A program made the translations under genes and the position numbers. The notes beneath the pieces are model-generated. The model searched no databases. It was given only the letters and a program-made list of their open reading frames with translations, and was not told the origin of the DNA. 64,000 nt of DNA from Desulfomicrobium sp. UBA5193 (GTDB lineage Bacteria; Desulfobacterota; Desulfovibrionia; Desulfovibrionales; Desulfomicrobiaceae). This document shows, in pieces, positions 51,915 through 60,225 of the stretch (within the stretch, counting starts at the first letter, position 1; every line of letters begins with the position of its first letter). The stretch covers positions 176,504-240,503 of the forward strand of contig DHWB01000003.1 of NCBI GenBank assembly GCA_002412965.1, read 5' to 3'.

Positions 51915-51930
51915 TTTGACACAGATCAAA
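51915..51930. promoter_or_regulatory. FNR/HcpR-type palindrome upstream of hcp
   Basis: TTTGACACAGATCAAA has half sites TTTGA/TCAAA six apart and fits the TTGAC-N4-GTCAA type box of the CRP/FNR family. HcpR is a known regulator of hcp in Desulfovibrio. It lies 74 nt before the hcp start and about 120 nt before the divergent gene, so it could serve both. Confidence 0.65.
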
Positions 51931-51986
51931 AAAACACAACTTCTTTCAGCTCATCAGCCCCTGACATTGTGAATGATTACTCTTTC

Positions 51987-52000
51987 TTGACAAAGATCCA
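51987..52000. promoter_or_regulatory. Second, weaker FNR-type half-site pair
   Basis: TTGACAAAGATCCA has a good left half site and a right half with one deviation (ATCCA for ATCAA). It lies 52 nt upstream of the oxidoreductase start. It may be a second regulator site or the -35 region (TTGACA). Confidence 0.4.
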
Positions 52001-52051
52001 GGCCCGGAACAGACGGTTTCAATACAGTCATGGACATAAGCGGGAGGGCTC

Positions 52052-53128
52052 ATGGAGCCGATTAATTTCAATTTCCTGTGTTCCGAACCGGCCGCACCCA
52101 ATGGCCGCAGCGTCGGCATCATCGGCGCGGGTCCCTCGGGGCTGGCCGCCACGGGCTATCTGTCCTGCCTGGGCTATCAGGTCGAAGTCTATGACAAGCT
52201 GCCCAAGCCCGGCGGGCTCATGCTCTTCGGCATCCCCGGATACCGCATCCCCAAGGAGCGCATCGACCTCGGCGCACGCCACCTCGAAAGAAAGGCGGGC
52301 GTCATCTTCCACACCCACACCAAAATCTGCTGCAGCGGTCCCCTGCATGACGAGGAGGGCGATCATTTCTGCCGCGAGATCCTGGGTTTTGGCGACATGG
52401 TCAAGAAGCACGACGCCATCATGATCTGCACGGGCTCCTGGCGTTCACGCAAGCTTGGCATCCCCGGCGAGACCCTGCCCGGCGTTTTCTCGGGCCTTGA
52501 ATTTCTTTTCCCCATCCGCGCCGTCAAATACAGCGCGCCCAACGTGAAGCTCCCCGATGTCGCGGGCAAGACAGTGGCCGTCATCGGAGCCGGGCATTCG
52601 GCTGTGGATGTGGCTCACAGCGCCATTCATCTCGGCGCGGCCAAGGTCTATCAGATCTATCGGCGCACCAGTCGCGAAGCGCCGTGCGGAGCCTTTGAGA
52701 TCGAGCAGTTGCGGAAGATGGGCGTGGAGTGGCTGGATCGCACCACGCCGCTTCAGGTCCTGGGCGGGGGCAAGGTCGAGGGTCTCGAAATTTCCCGTCC
52801 CGGCCAGAACGGGACGGAGGTTTCTGTCCTGCCCGTGGATCTGGTGGTCGCCGCCATCGGCGAGACGGCCACGCCGCCGTTCGCCAAGGAGCTCGGCCTT
52901 GAGAACGTGCGCAAGGGCGAGGTGCGCTGGTTGCACATGACCGCCATCGAGAACGTGTTCGTGGCCGGTGACGCCCTGAGCGGCCCGAGCAAGATCGGCA
53001 AGGCGGTCTACAGCGGCCTGCGCGCGGCCCGTTCCCTGGCCAACTGGCTGGATTTGAAGGCCCAGGACAGGCTCGATGCGTACGATTACAATGATCTTGT
53101 GACCAACGAAGCGGGATTCAGGAGCTGA
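52052..53128 (+). CDS. FAD-dependent NAD(P)-linked oxidoreductase, GltD-like
   Basis: 358 residues of the glutamate-synthase small-subunit/dihydropyrimidine-dehydrogenase type. The FAD motif GIIGAGPSGLAATGYL is at about 23-38, the family signature PKPGGLMLFGIPGYRIPK follows, the NAD(P) motif VIGAGHSAVDVA is near 180, and VFVAGDALSGPSKIG near the end. The N-terminal iron-sulfur domain of true GltD is missing. The ferredoxin gene starts 1 nt after the stop, and both are divergent from hcp. It probably transfers electrons between NAD(P)H and that ferredoxin, possibly to Hcp. Confidence 0.85.
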   Translation: MEPINFNFLCSEPAAPNGRSVGIIGAGPSGLAATGYLSCLGYQVEVYDKLPKPGGLMLFGIPGYRIPKERIDLGARHLERKAGVIFHTHTKICCSGPLHDEEGDHFCREILGFGDMVKKHDAIMICTGSWRSRKLGIPGETLPGVFSGLEFLFPIRAVKYSAPNVKLPDVAGKTVAVIGAGHSAVDVAHSAIHLGAAKVYQIYRRTSREAPCGAFEIEQLRKMGVEWLDRTTPLQVLGGGKVEGLEISRPGQNGTEVSVLPVDLVVAAIGETATPPFAKELGLENVRKGEVRWLHMTAIENVFVAGDALSGPSKIGKAVYSGLRAARSLANWLDLKAQDRLDAYDYNDLVTNEAGFRS

Positions 53129-53129
53129 C

Positions 53130-53627
53130 ATGAGCGGGCAGAAAACCCTCTATATCGATTATAGCCTGTGCATCGGCTGCGAGACCTGCGAATACGTGTG
53201 CCGCTTCACCAACGACACCTCGCGCATACACATGACCCGCACCGTGGACGGGGTCATGGTGCCCCTGTATTGCCAGCACTGCGAAAATCCCAAGTGCGCC
53301 AACGCCTGTCCGCGAGGGGCGCTGAAACGGGACAAGGACGGGGCCATGATCCTGCAGTCCATGCTCTGCCGTGGCTGCCAGACCAAGAACTGCATCCTGG
53401 CCTGTCCGCACAGCGCCATGTTCGAGACCGACCGCGGGGTCATGGTCGCCAAGTGCGACATGTGCGCCCAGCGGCGTCAGGTAGGCATGGGCCCGGCCTG
53501 CGTCGAGATGTGTCCGTGCGCGGCCATCCGCTACGTGGATCGCGATGAGATACCGTCCCTGGAGACGGAGAAGTCGAAACTGGCGCACCAGAAGGTGCTC
53601 GATCATCTGAAACTGCCTGGGAAATAG
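53130..53627 (+). CDS. Four-cluster ferredoxin-like iron-sulfur protein
   Basis: 165 residues with cysteine motifs for up to four [4Fe-4S] clusters: CIGCETCEYVC, CQHCENPKCANAC, CRGCQTKNCILAC, and CDMCAQRRQ...CVEMC. This is the layout of DMSO-reductase-type electron-transfer subunits. There is no signal peptide, so it is cytoplasmic. With the adjacent flavoprotein it is a likely electron donor for Hcp; Desulfovibrio has a ferredoxin gene regulated together with hcp. Confidence 0.9.
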   Translation: MSGQKTLYIDYSLCIGCETCEYVCRFTNDTSRIHMTRTVDGVMVPLYCQHCENPKCANACPRGALKRDKDGAMILQSMLCRGCQTKNCILACPHSAMFETDRGVMVAKCDMCAQRRQVGMGPACVEMCPCAAIRYVDRDEIPSLETEKSKLAHQKVLDHLKLPGK

Positions 53628-53741
53628 CAGGCTGTTGTTCCCACATGTCCGGACTGTTTTTGAAGTGGCGGGATGTGAAGAACAAAGACAATCCGGGCCC
53701 GCTGCGTACCTGGACAGGTGAGGGGCTTGTTTTTCCGCCGC

Positions 53742-54797
53742 TCAGCGCTTCATCCCTTTTTTCACCGACTTTACGAGCTTGCCAAAAGTCTTGTCCTTCC
53801 TGCGTTTGTCCAGCGACGACATCTCACTGTATTCCGCTTCCTTCCTGAGCTTGAGGTAATTGGCATAGCGCTCCTTCAGCAGGTCGCCGCGTTCGATGGC
53901 GGCCCGCACGGCGCAGCCGGGCTCGTGCCGGTGCGTGCAGTCAGCGTACCGGCAGGCCGAGGCCAGGGCGGCCATCTCCCCGAAACCCATGTCCACGCAG
54001 TCCCCGGCCCCGAGGACGCCCAGTTCCCGCATGCCGGGCGTGTCGATGAGCATGGCGCCGGATTCAAGCAGGATGAGTTGGCGGCGGGTGGTCGTGTGGG
54101 TGCCTTCGCCCGTGGCGCTGACGTTCCGGGTCGCATAGGCGTCCAGGCCCACGAGGCGGTTGATGAGCGTCGTCTTGCCCACGCCCGAGGAGCCGAGCAG
54201 GCAGCAGGTTTTTCCTGCAGCAAGGGCGCCCCGGATTTCCTCGAGCCCTGCGCCGGTCACGCTGCTCAGGGCGATGGTTCGGGCCGTGGTCACGGAGGCG
54301 ATGATCGCAAGCCGGTGTTCAAGCTCCTCTTCCGTCAGCAGGTCCGTTTTGGTCAGGAGGACAATCGGTTCCACCTGTCCGTCCGCGGCCATGATCAGGT
54401 ACCGCTCCAGCCGGTTGGGATTGAAGTCGAAATGGCCTGACTGGACAATGAAGGCGATGTCGACGTTGGCGGCGATCATCTGCTGATTGGCGCTGCCGCC
54501 CGCGGCCCTTCGCCGCAGGTAGGTCTTGCGCGCAAAGACCTGGTGGATGATGGCGGCCCTGTCGTGGTCGTAATACTGCGCCGTGACCCAGTCCCCGACG
54601 CAAGGCAGGTCAGCCGTCCGCTCGTTCTGGTGGAAGAGCTTCCCGGACAGCTCCGCCGGTACGTCGCCGTACTCGTTTCTGAGGCAATACGAGCCGCGAT
54701 CGACCGCGCAGACGCGGGCGATCGCGCAGCCCTCGGGCTGTGACTCAGGGGTATGAGCCGCAAACCAAGGGTCGAAGCCGAGGCGGTCCGGGGTCAT
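53742..54797 (-). CDS. rsgA: Ribosome small-subunit GTPase RsgA
   Basis: Circularly permuted GTPase involved in late 30S assembly. 351 residues. An OB-fold N-terminal domain is followed by G4 (LLTKTD), then G1 (GSSGVGKTTLINRL) and G3 (IDTPGMRELG), the permuted order. The zinc site C-x5-C-x-H-x5-C (CRYADCTHRHEPGC) is present. The start at 54797 is chosen by family similarity; the open frame extends 40 codons up into the upstream methyltransferase gene, which ends 8 nt before. Confidence 0.95.
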   Translation of the reverse strand: MTPDRLGFDPWFAAHTPESQPEGCAIARVCAVDRGSYCLRNEYGDVPAELSGKLFHQNERTADLPCVGDWVTAQYYDHDRAAIIHQVFARKTYLRRRAAGGSANQQMIAANVDIAFIVQSGHFDFNPNRLERYLIMAADGQVEPIVLLTKTDLLTEEELEHRLAIIASVTTARTIALSSVTGAGLEEIRGALAAGKTCCLLGSSGVGKTTLINRLVGLDAYATRNVSATGEGTHTTTRRQLILLESGAMLIDTPGMRELGVLGAGDCVDMGFGEMAALASACRYADCTHRHEPGCAVRAAIERGDLLKERYANYLKLRKEAEYSEMSSLDKRRKDKTFGKLVKSVKKGMKR

Positions 54798-54805
54798 GAC
54801 GGGTC

Positions 54806-55522
54806 TCACCAGTCCCGTTTTTCGCCGATCAGGCCGTGAGTGGCGAAATAGCGGCCCCCTTCCATGTCCATCATGACGACGTCGGTCTTGGCGTGCTCGT
54901 TGTCGCTCTCCAGCCATTCGGCCCAGGCCCGGTCATGGCAGCCCATGTCGAAGGCCTCGCGCAGGTTCAGTCCCGTGCATTGCAGCCACATCTCCCGCCA
55001 CCACTGCAGGGTGCAGAAGTTCATGCCGTCCACCCAGTAGGGGCGCAGGTCATCCGGCACGGCGTCGAAGGCGTGGCGCAGGCCGGGGACGCCGACCGCA
55101 AGCAGGCCGCCGGGCCTGAGCATGGGGAGCAGGTGCGTGGTCAAGAATGCCGAGTCCGCGGCGAAGTAATGCCAGGCGTCGATGCTGACCACAACGTCGA
55201 AGGACTCCGGCTCGAAGGGCAGGGCGCGGGCCTCGCAGTGCACGGCCGTGATGCGGTCCGAGAGGCCTGCCTCGGCGAAGCGCCGGGCGTTGTCCTCGGC
55301 CGGAATCCACAGGTCGGCGGCGGTCACGGTGCAGCCGTAGCCCTTGGCCAGGGCCATGGAGGTCAGGCCCATGCCGCAGCCAAGGTCCAGCACGCGGGCT
55401 TTGGGTGGCAGATCGACGCGGGCGAGCAGTTCATCCAGGATGCGCAGGCAGTTTGGCCCCATCATGGTCTGGAGCTGGAATTGGCGGGAAAACAGTGTGG
55501 TCGAATCAAAGGTCATGTTCAT
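54806..55522 (-). CDS. Class I SAM-dependent methyltransferase
   Basis: 238 residues with the methyltransferase motif I VLDLGCGMGLTSMALA near residue 44, an acidic loop at TAADLW, and motif IV region FDVVVSIDAWHYF. The aromatic-rich region after it (WVDGMNFCTLQWWREMWLQ) may form the substrate site. The substrate is unknown. It precedes rsgA by 8 nt, so the two are likely co-transcribed. Confidence 0.85.
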   Translation of the reverse strand: MNMTFDSTTLFSRQFQLQTMMGPNCLRILDELLARVDLPPKARVLDLGCGMGLTSMALAKGYGCTVTAADLWIPAEDNARRFAEAGLSDRITAVHCEARALPFEPESFDVVVSIDAWHYFAADSAFLTTHLLPMLRPGGLLAVGVPGLRHAFDAVPDDLRPYWVDGMNFCTLQWWREMWLQCTGLNLREAFDMGCHDRAWAEWLESDNEHAKTDVVMMDMEGGRYFATHGLIGEKRDW

Positions 55523-55594
55523 ATCTCCGTGTTTGTTTGATCGGGGAGTACACGACTGCGATGCGTCCGTCCCGCCCCGGGACGGTTGTGAAAC

Positions 55595-55631
55595 AAAAAA
55601 GCGCCACGGGACTGGCCCGTGGCGCTTTTTT
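55595..55631. terminator. Bidirectional terminator
   Basis: AAAAAAGCGCCACGGG / CCCGTGGCGCTTTTTT, a 16-bp perfect stem with a 5-nt loop. It has T-runs on both strands, and its end overlaps the stop codon of the CD3324-family gene. Confidence 0.93.
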
Positions 55632-55906
55632 CACCTTCCGGCGGTTCGTGCGCGGAGAATTTTGGCGATGGTCTTGGGGGAAAGGTAGAACTGCTCGGCC
55701 AGTTCCCGCACCCCCATGCCCCGGGCGTGCCGGGCATGGATCTCGCGGTTTCTGGCCGTTATGTTCGCGCGTGTCTGCGTCTCTTCTCCCCAGGCTCTTC
55801 TGCGGTCATCCCGCCGCGGGATGTATACGCACTGGCCATCGATATACTTCTGCACTGCCTCCAGAACGGTCTTCGGCAAAACTTCCGTGGCGTTGGTGTA
55901 GCCCAT
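55631..55906 (-). CDS. CD3324 family helix-turn-helix protein
   Basis: 91 residues. The N-terminus MGYTNATEVLPKTVLEAVQ and the VYIPRRDDRRRAWGE segment match the CD3324 family, found mainly in Firmicutes and some anaerobes. The C-terminal half carries a helix-turn-helix (GVRELAEQFYLSPKTIAKIL). It probably binds DNA; no function is established. The ribosome site is excellent (GAGGAGGAG). The family distribution hints at horizontal gain, but that is only a suggestion. Confidence 0.85.
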   Translation of the reverse strand: MGYTNATEVLPKTVLEAVQKYIDGQCVYIPRRDDRRRAWGEETQTRANITARNREIHARHARGMGVRELAEQFYLSPKTIAKILRARTAGR

Positions 55907-56178
55907 GATGCTCCTCCTCGTGATGAATCAATTGAGGACGGGGCAGGGGCCACGGCCCGGCTAGATCACCGGGCGTCGCCCCTGCGGAGCGTGCCGACAA
56001 AATCCAATGATGCGCTGAACATCCAGACTCCGGGGTTGAGGGTTATTGATGGGCCTCATGTTTCAGGCCGGATTCCCCATAGCGCGGGGAGTGGAGGTTG
56101 TCACCTCCTGAGGGGGAGCCGTCCGGGCCGTCGGGAAGCTGCTGGAATTGCCTGAGCGGGGATCCGGTTGATCCGCGC

Positions 56179-56763
56179 TCATGTGTTCTGACCTTCCTTC
56201 TCCCCGACCAGCAGGAAATGCTTCGGCAATTCGTCGAAAACATCCACGTTCTTGAAACCGGCATTGAGAAGTTGTTCCATGACCTGCTCGGGTGCGCATC
56301 TGATTTCCGTTGGTGGACCTTCGGTCATGCTTTGTTTTTTCCAGTCGACGATGAAAACGGTCCCGCCGGGCTTCAATGTTCTGAAAGCCTCCGCAAGTAT
56401 CAGGGCTGGATTGTCCAGTTCATGATGAAGATTGATCGTGAAAACAACGTCGGCAATTTCGTCGGCGAGTGGAATCGAGTTTTCCTCGCTTTGGATCGGG
56501 ATGATACCGGGAAAATTTGGAACGATGTTTTCATGCATCCAGTTGAGCATCACTTCGGACACATCGCAGGCATACATTTTTGAAGGCTTGGCGTGCTGAA
56601 GAAAGGCCACGCTGAAAAAGGCCGTTCCGGCGCCTATTTCGAGAAGCACGTCTGCTTTGGGTCTGTTCAGCTTGTTCCAGATATAGGCTGGCGGAATGTC
56701 CAGGAGTCGCTGCGGGTTGTTCAGCTTTTCCAGTTTCTTTGGGTCGAATTTTTTTTCGTGCAC
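56179..56763 (-). CDS. Class I SAM-dependent methyltransferase
   Basis: 194 residues from a GTG at 56763, which has AGAGGA upstream; the frame is open further. Motif I is VLLEIGAGTAFFSVAFL, the adenosine loop is MYACDVSE, and the post-I region IADVVFTINLHHELDNP and KPGGTVFIVDWK resemble the UbiE/arsenite-methyltransferase-like group. The substrate is not known. The 270-bp gap downstream holds small hairpins, for example GGAGGT/ACCTCC at 56093-56108. Confidence 0.85.
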   Translation of the reverse strand: MHEKKFDPKKLEKLNNPQRLLDIPPAYIWNKLNRPKADVLLEIGAGTAFFSVAFLQHAKPSKMYACDVSEVMLNWMHENIVPNFPGIIPIQSEENSIPLADEIADVVFTINLHHELDNPALILAEAFRTLKPGGTVFIVDWKKQSMTEGPPTEIRCAPEQVMEQLLNAGFKNVDVFDELPKHFLLVGEKEGQNT

Positions 56764-56978
56764 TGCAAATCCTCTCGATATTACACGAGTAACGTGTCCA
56801 GAATGAGTTCTATACACGGCTGCGATGCGTTTGTTCGGCGGATGGCGGCTACGGCTGCCACTGCTGTGACAATCCAGACGAGGCATCGTAGCACTTCAAT
56901 TTGTCCGGCAAAATCACCTCGTCGATTCCGATTGAGGCCGCATCGGGTGCAGGAGGATGGGGCGGGGTCAACACTTCA

Positions 56979-57011
56979 GAAGGCACGGCCGGGGATGCCG
57001 GCCGTGCCTTC
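56979..57011 (-). terminator. Hairpin after the stomatin-like gene
   Basis: GAAGGCACGGCCGG / CCGGCCGTGCCTTC, a 14-bp perfect stem with a 5-nt loop, 29 nt after the stop of the - strand gene at 57041. No U-tract follows. Confidence 0.6.
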
Positions 57012-57040
57012 TCGGGCTGAGGGCAGGAACATTGCCTTCT

Positions 57041-57901
57041 CTATTTGCCGAGCGTGCCCATGATGCCGCGCACTGCCGCGGGCAGGTCGGCGGGGAGGAC
57101 GATGATTTTGGAGTTGTTGTTCTCGGCCATCTTGCGCATGGCGTCCACGTAGCGCTGGCCCAGCAGGAAGACGAGCGGCAGTTCGCCGCCCTTGGTGGCT
57201 TCGGCTACCTTGGCGATGGCCTCCCTGTCCGCTTCAGCCAGCACGACCTTGGCCTCGGCGTCGCGGCGGGATGCTTCCAGGCGTCCGTCGGCCTGCAGGA
57301 TGGCCGCCGACTTGTCGCCCTCGGCCCTGGTTACCGTGGCGCGCCTGGCGCGTTCGGCCGCAGCCTGCTCTTCCATGGCGTGCTGCATGGTGTCGGACGG
57401 GTTGATGTCCTGGATTTCCACGGTCTTGAGCGTGATGCCCCAGTCCGAGATGTCGTCGGAGATGGTCTCCTTCAGCCTGGCCTTGATCCGGTCACGGGAG
57501 GACAGGGCGTCGTCAAGATCCATTTCGCCGACAATGGAACGCAGGGATGTCTGCACCAGGGTCTGGATGGCCATGCGGTAGTCTTCGACCCCGTACACGG
57601 CCTTTTCCGGCGACACGATGTTGATGTAGGCCACCGCGTTGGTGATGATGACCGCGTTGTCACGGGTGATGACCTCCTGGGAGGGGATGTCCATGACGAT
57701 GTCCTTGGTGGTCACCTTGTACGCGACGGTGTCCATGTACGGGATGATGATGTTGAGGCCGGGAGCCAGCGTGGTGTGGTACTTGCCCAAACGCTGGACC
57801 ACGAATTTGAACCCCTGAGGCACGATGCGTACGCCCATGAAGATGGTGATGACAACGAGCGCCAGCAGAAAAAAGACAACGGTCAGACCGGGACTGAACA
57901 T
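57041..57901 (-). CDS. SPFH/band 7 (stomatin-like) membrane protein
   Basis: 286 residues. One N-terminal membrane helix (about 5-25) precedes the SPFH domain (VPQGFKFVVQRLGKYHTTLAPGLNIIIPYMDTVAYKV) and a long Ala/Glu-rich helical region typical of stomatins. It is paired with an NfeD-like gene 36 nt upstream; such pairs are common and are thought to organise membrane domains or membrane protein quality control. No catalytic residues are expected. Confidence 0.92.
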   Translation of the reverse strand: MFSPGLTVVFFLLALVVITIFMGVRIVPQGFKFVVQRLGKYHTTLAPGLNIIIPYMDTVAYKVTTKDIVMDIPSQEVITRDNAVIITNAVAYINIVSPEKAVYGVEDYRMAIQTLVQTSLRSIVGEMDLDDALSSRDRIKARLKETISDDISDWGITLKTVEIQDINPSDTMQHAMEEQAAAERARRATVTRAEGDKSAAILQADGRLEASRRDAEAKVVLAEADREAIAKVAEATKGGELPLVFLLGQRYVDAMRKMAENNNSKIIVLPADLPAAVRGIMGTLGK

Positions 57902-57937
57902 ACGAACCTCTCTTGAATAAAATGGATGAAGCTTGCT

Positions 57938-58393
57938 TTATCTGTAAAGTTTTGGTGCGACGATGAGGGTGTTGCCGGACACGTCGCGAATCTGGACCCG
58001 ATCTCCAAGTTGCACGGGTTCATCGCAGATGAAAGCCCACTCGTCTGATCCGAGCAGCGGTTTGGTGAAACGCACAACTCCTCGCCGATCCCCCTCGGGC
58101 ACGCCGATGACCTGTCCGGTTTCCCCGAGAAGAGCCTCGCGGGACATGCCGGCCCTGGTCTTGTCGACCATGCGTGGCTTCATGACCAGAAACCAGAAGA
58201 TGGTGAGCAGGGCTGAAAAGATTGTCCACAAGAGCAGTTGGGCGGTCAGGCTCACATCCGGAATAATCCAGAGCAGGGCGCCTACGGTCAATGCTCCGAG
58301 CCCGAACCAGATGATGGTGAAGCTCGGGATGAACAGTTCGGCGATCATGAGGATCATGCCGAAAACCAGCCAGTGCCAATATTGAAGGTCCAT
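57938..58393 (-). CDS. NfeD-like membrane protein
   Basis: 151 residues. Three to four hydrophobic segments (about 5-75) come first, then a soluble OB-fold domain (about 90-151; LLGETGQVIGVPEGDRRGVVRF). This is the short NfeD form without the protease domain. The start at 58393 has AGGAGACATT upstream. It forms an operon with the downstream stomatin-like gene. Confidence 0.9.
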   Translation of the reverse strand: MDLQYWHWLVFGMILMIAELFIPSFTIIWFGLGALTVGALLWIIPDVSLTAQLLLWTIFSALLTIFWFLVMKPRMVDKTRAGMSREALLGETGQVIGVPEGDRRGVVRFTKPLLGSDEWAFICDEPVQLGDRVQIRDVSGNTLIVAPKLYR

Positions 58394-58842
58394 AATGTCT
58401 CCTGATTGAGGATGCGCTGTCGGTCGCGACACGCGTATTGCTTGGATATCAGAGTTTTGCCTGCAATGCCAGCCGTGCTTTTCCTCCGAATCGAGTAACC
58501 CCAATTCTCCTTTGATCAACGCATTCAGCGGCCATTTCCAGGCGGGTATCCTCCTCTGTCCCTATGTTTGTCGGTGAGCGACGCGCGCAAATAAGTACTC
58601 ATTAATAGTGATTTTATGTGTAAATCTTTATTTTGCGTATAAATGTATTTTGAATGTATCATGTGTTCTTTTGTTGCTTGTTGTTCTTGCGATGGTTTTG
58701 TATTTTGCTCTTGCGATTGTGCTCGGATATTATTTGTTTCGAAAAGTGTCTGATGATGTCGGTGTGATAATGACTCCAGTTTCTCTCATTGCTTCGTGTC
58801 GTGTGTGTTCAGAAAATAACAAAAATTTGTAGGAGCGATGCC
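58394..58842. other. AT-rich intergenic region
   Basis: About 450 bp between divergent genes. The part at 58595-58830 is strongly AT-rich compared with the flanks. A short open frame encoding hydrophobic residues exists (58608-58832), but it has no ribosome site or recognisable similarity. Probably promoters for both neighbours. Confidence 0.4.
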
Positions 58843-59928
58843 GTGCGAAAGTCAATGGAATGTCCGGCTTTTATTTCATCGGTTTTGATCTGTCCCGGAA
58901 TGCACTGCGCTTTGCCCCGCATGATCCGCTTGAACTTTGTGCGTTCGATGGCTTTTTTCGCCTTGGTGGCGCTCATTGTTCTGCCGACCGGGGCCTGGGC
59001 TTTTTCGATGGAGTTGCCTTTGGACTGTTCCAGGTCCGAGCTGTGCGTGGTACAGAACTATCACGACCATGACCCTTCGGAGAAGTATGCGGACTACACC
59101 TGTGGTCCGCTCTCCTACGACAAGCACACGGGCACCGACTTCCGGGTCTCGTATGGCGACATGGAGCAGGGCGTGCCCGTGCTGGCCGTGGCCGATGGTA
59201 CGGTGCGCGCGGTGCGGGACGGCGAGCCGGAGGGCGAGATCTCCCTGCGTGGCAAGGTCGGGATCAAGGGGCGTGAGGCCGGCAACGCAGTGGTCGTCGT
59301 GCATGCGGAGGGTTTTGAGACCCAATACAGTCATCTGAAGAACGGTTCGGTGGCGGTGCAACCCGGCCAACAGGTCACGGCCGGACAGCGTCTTGGCCTG
59401 GTGGGACTCTCCGGTTCCACCGAGTTTCCGCATCTGGAGGTTAGCGTGCGCCATGCAAAACAACCCGTTGATCCGTTCACGGGGTTGGTCTCATCCGATG
59501 GTTGCGCAGGTGCACGGCAGCCACTCTGGAGCCAGACCGCGCAGTCCTCTCCCACCCTGGCGTATCGGCCCAGCGGGCTGCTTGAAGCCGGATTCTTCAA
59601 CGCGCCCCCAAAGGACACCATCGCCATGCTGCGTCGCCAGGGCTGGATCGAGGGCCGGGCCGGCGACCCGCAGGTGATTGTCTTCGGTGCGCAGGTTTTC
59701 GGCCCGAAACGCGGCGATGTCTGGACTCTGCGCCTCACCGCTCCGGACGGCGCAGTACTGGCCGAAGCCCAATCAACCCAGGAACGCGATCAGGCCCAGG
59801 CCATGCGCTACGTAGGCAAGACAAGAGGAGCGAGCTGGACGCCAGGCAGATACCGCGGCGAATTCAGCCTGACCCGGCCGGGGGCGGGGGATGTGGTGTC
59901 GGTGGTGCGGGAAATTGACTTTCCGTAA
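58843..59928 (+). CDS. M23 family peptidase-like secreted protein
   Basis: About 361 residues from a GTG with a well-placed GGAG; ATG 58921 would give a more standard signal peptide (MAFFALVALIVLPTGAWAF). The M23/LytM-like domain spans about 80-220. The first metal motif is H95-T-G-T-D99. Where active enzymes have H-x-H the sequence reads FPH197-L-E199, so the third ligand is glutamate. The C-terminal ~130 residues form a separate beta-rich domain (VWTLRLTAPDGAVLAE). It may be an enzyme variant or a non-catalytic peptidoglycan-binding factor. Confidence 0.8.
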   Translation: MRKSMECPAFISSVLICPGMHCALPRMIRLNFVRSMAFFALVALIVLPTGAWAFSMELPLDCSRSELCVVQNYHDHDPSEKYADYTCGPLSYDKHTGTDFRVSYGDMEQGVPVLAVADGTVRAVRDGEPEGEISLRGKVGIKGREAGNAVVVVHAEGFETQYSHLKNGSVAVQPGQQVTAGQRLGLVGLSGSTEFPHLEVSVRHAKQPVDPFTGLVSSDGCAGARQPLWSQTAQSSPTLAYRPSGLLEAGFFNAPPKDTIAMLRRQGWIEGRAGDPQVIVFGAQVFGPKRGDVWTLRLTAPDGAVLAEAQSTQERDQAQAMRYVGKTRGASWTPGRYRGEFSLTRPGAGDVVSVVREIDFP

Positions 59929-60094
59929 GATAATGAATGTCAAATCCGTCCCTGGATATAGAACTGAAATGGCGATGAAGAACCTTCAACTGATACGTCC
60001 GTCCTCAAATTTCGACGCATCATGAAGCGGGTTGTCCCGTTTCAAACGGCCTCGACTTGGGAAGCTGTTGGCGCTGCACCCTCCTGAGTTCATA

Positions 60095-60160
60095 TTGACA
60101 ATTCCCGGTCTTTTCGCATAGCCGTTTCGCAGCTTCGTGTATAAGTTCCCTCAGCGGAAC
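60095..60160 (+). promoter_or_regulatory. Candidate iclR promoter and palindrome
   Basis: TTGACA at 60095-60100 is a consensus -35; ATAGCC 17 nt on is a weak -10. Downstream, GTTCC (60145-60149) and GGAAC (60156-60160) form an inverted repeat that could be an IclR-family operator. The 297-bp gap holds no gene. Confidence 0.4.
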
Positions 60161-60225
60161 GAGCTGTTCGTTATTTCGGTGTTCTCCATCGTTCAGCGCA
60201 TTTTCATCGTCAACCGGAATCATCC

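Noticed and set aside
58608..58832. Short open frame for a hydrophobic 74-residue peptide in the AT-rich gap before the second M23 gene
   Set aside because: It needs a GTG start without a ribosome site, its composition follows from AT-richness, and no family similarity is visible.
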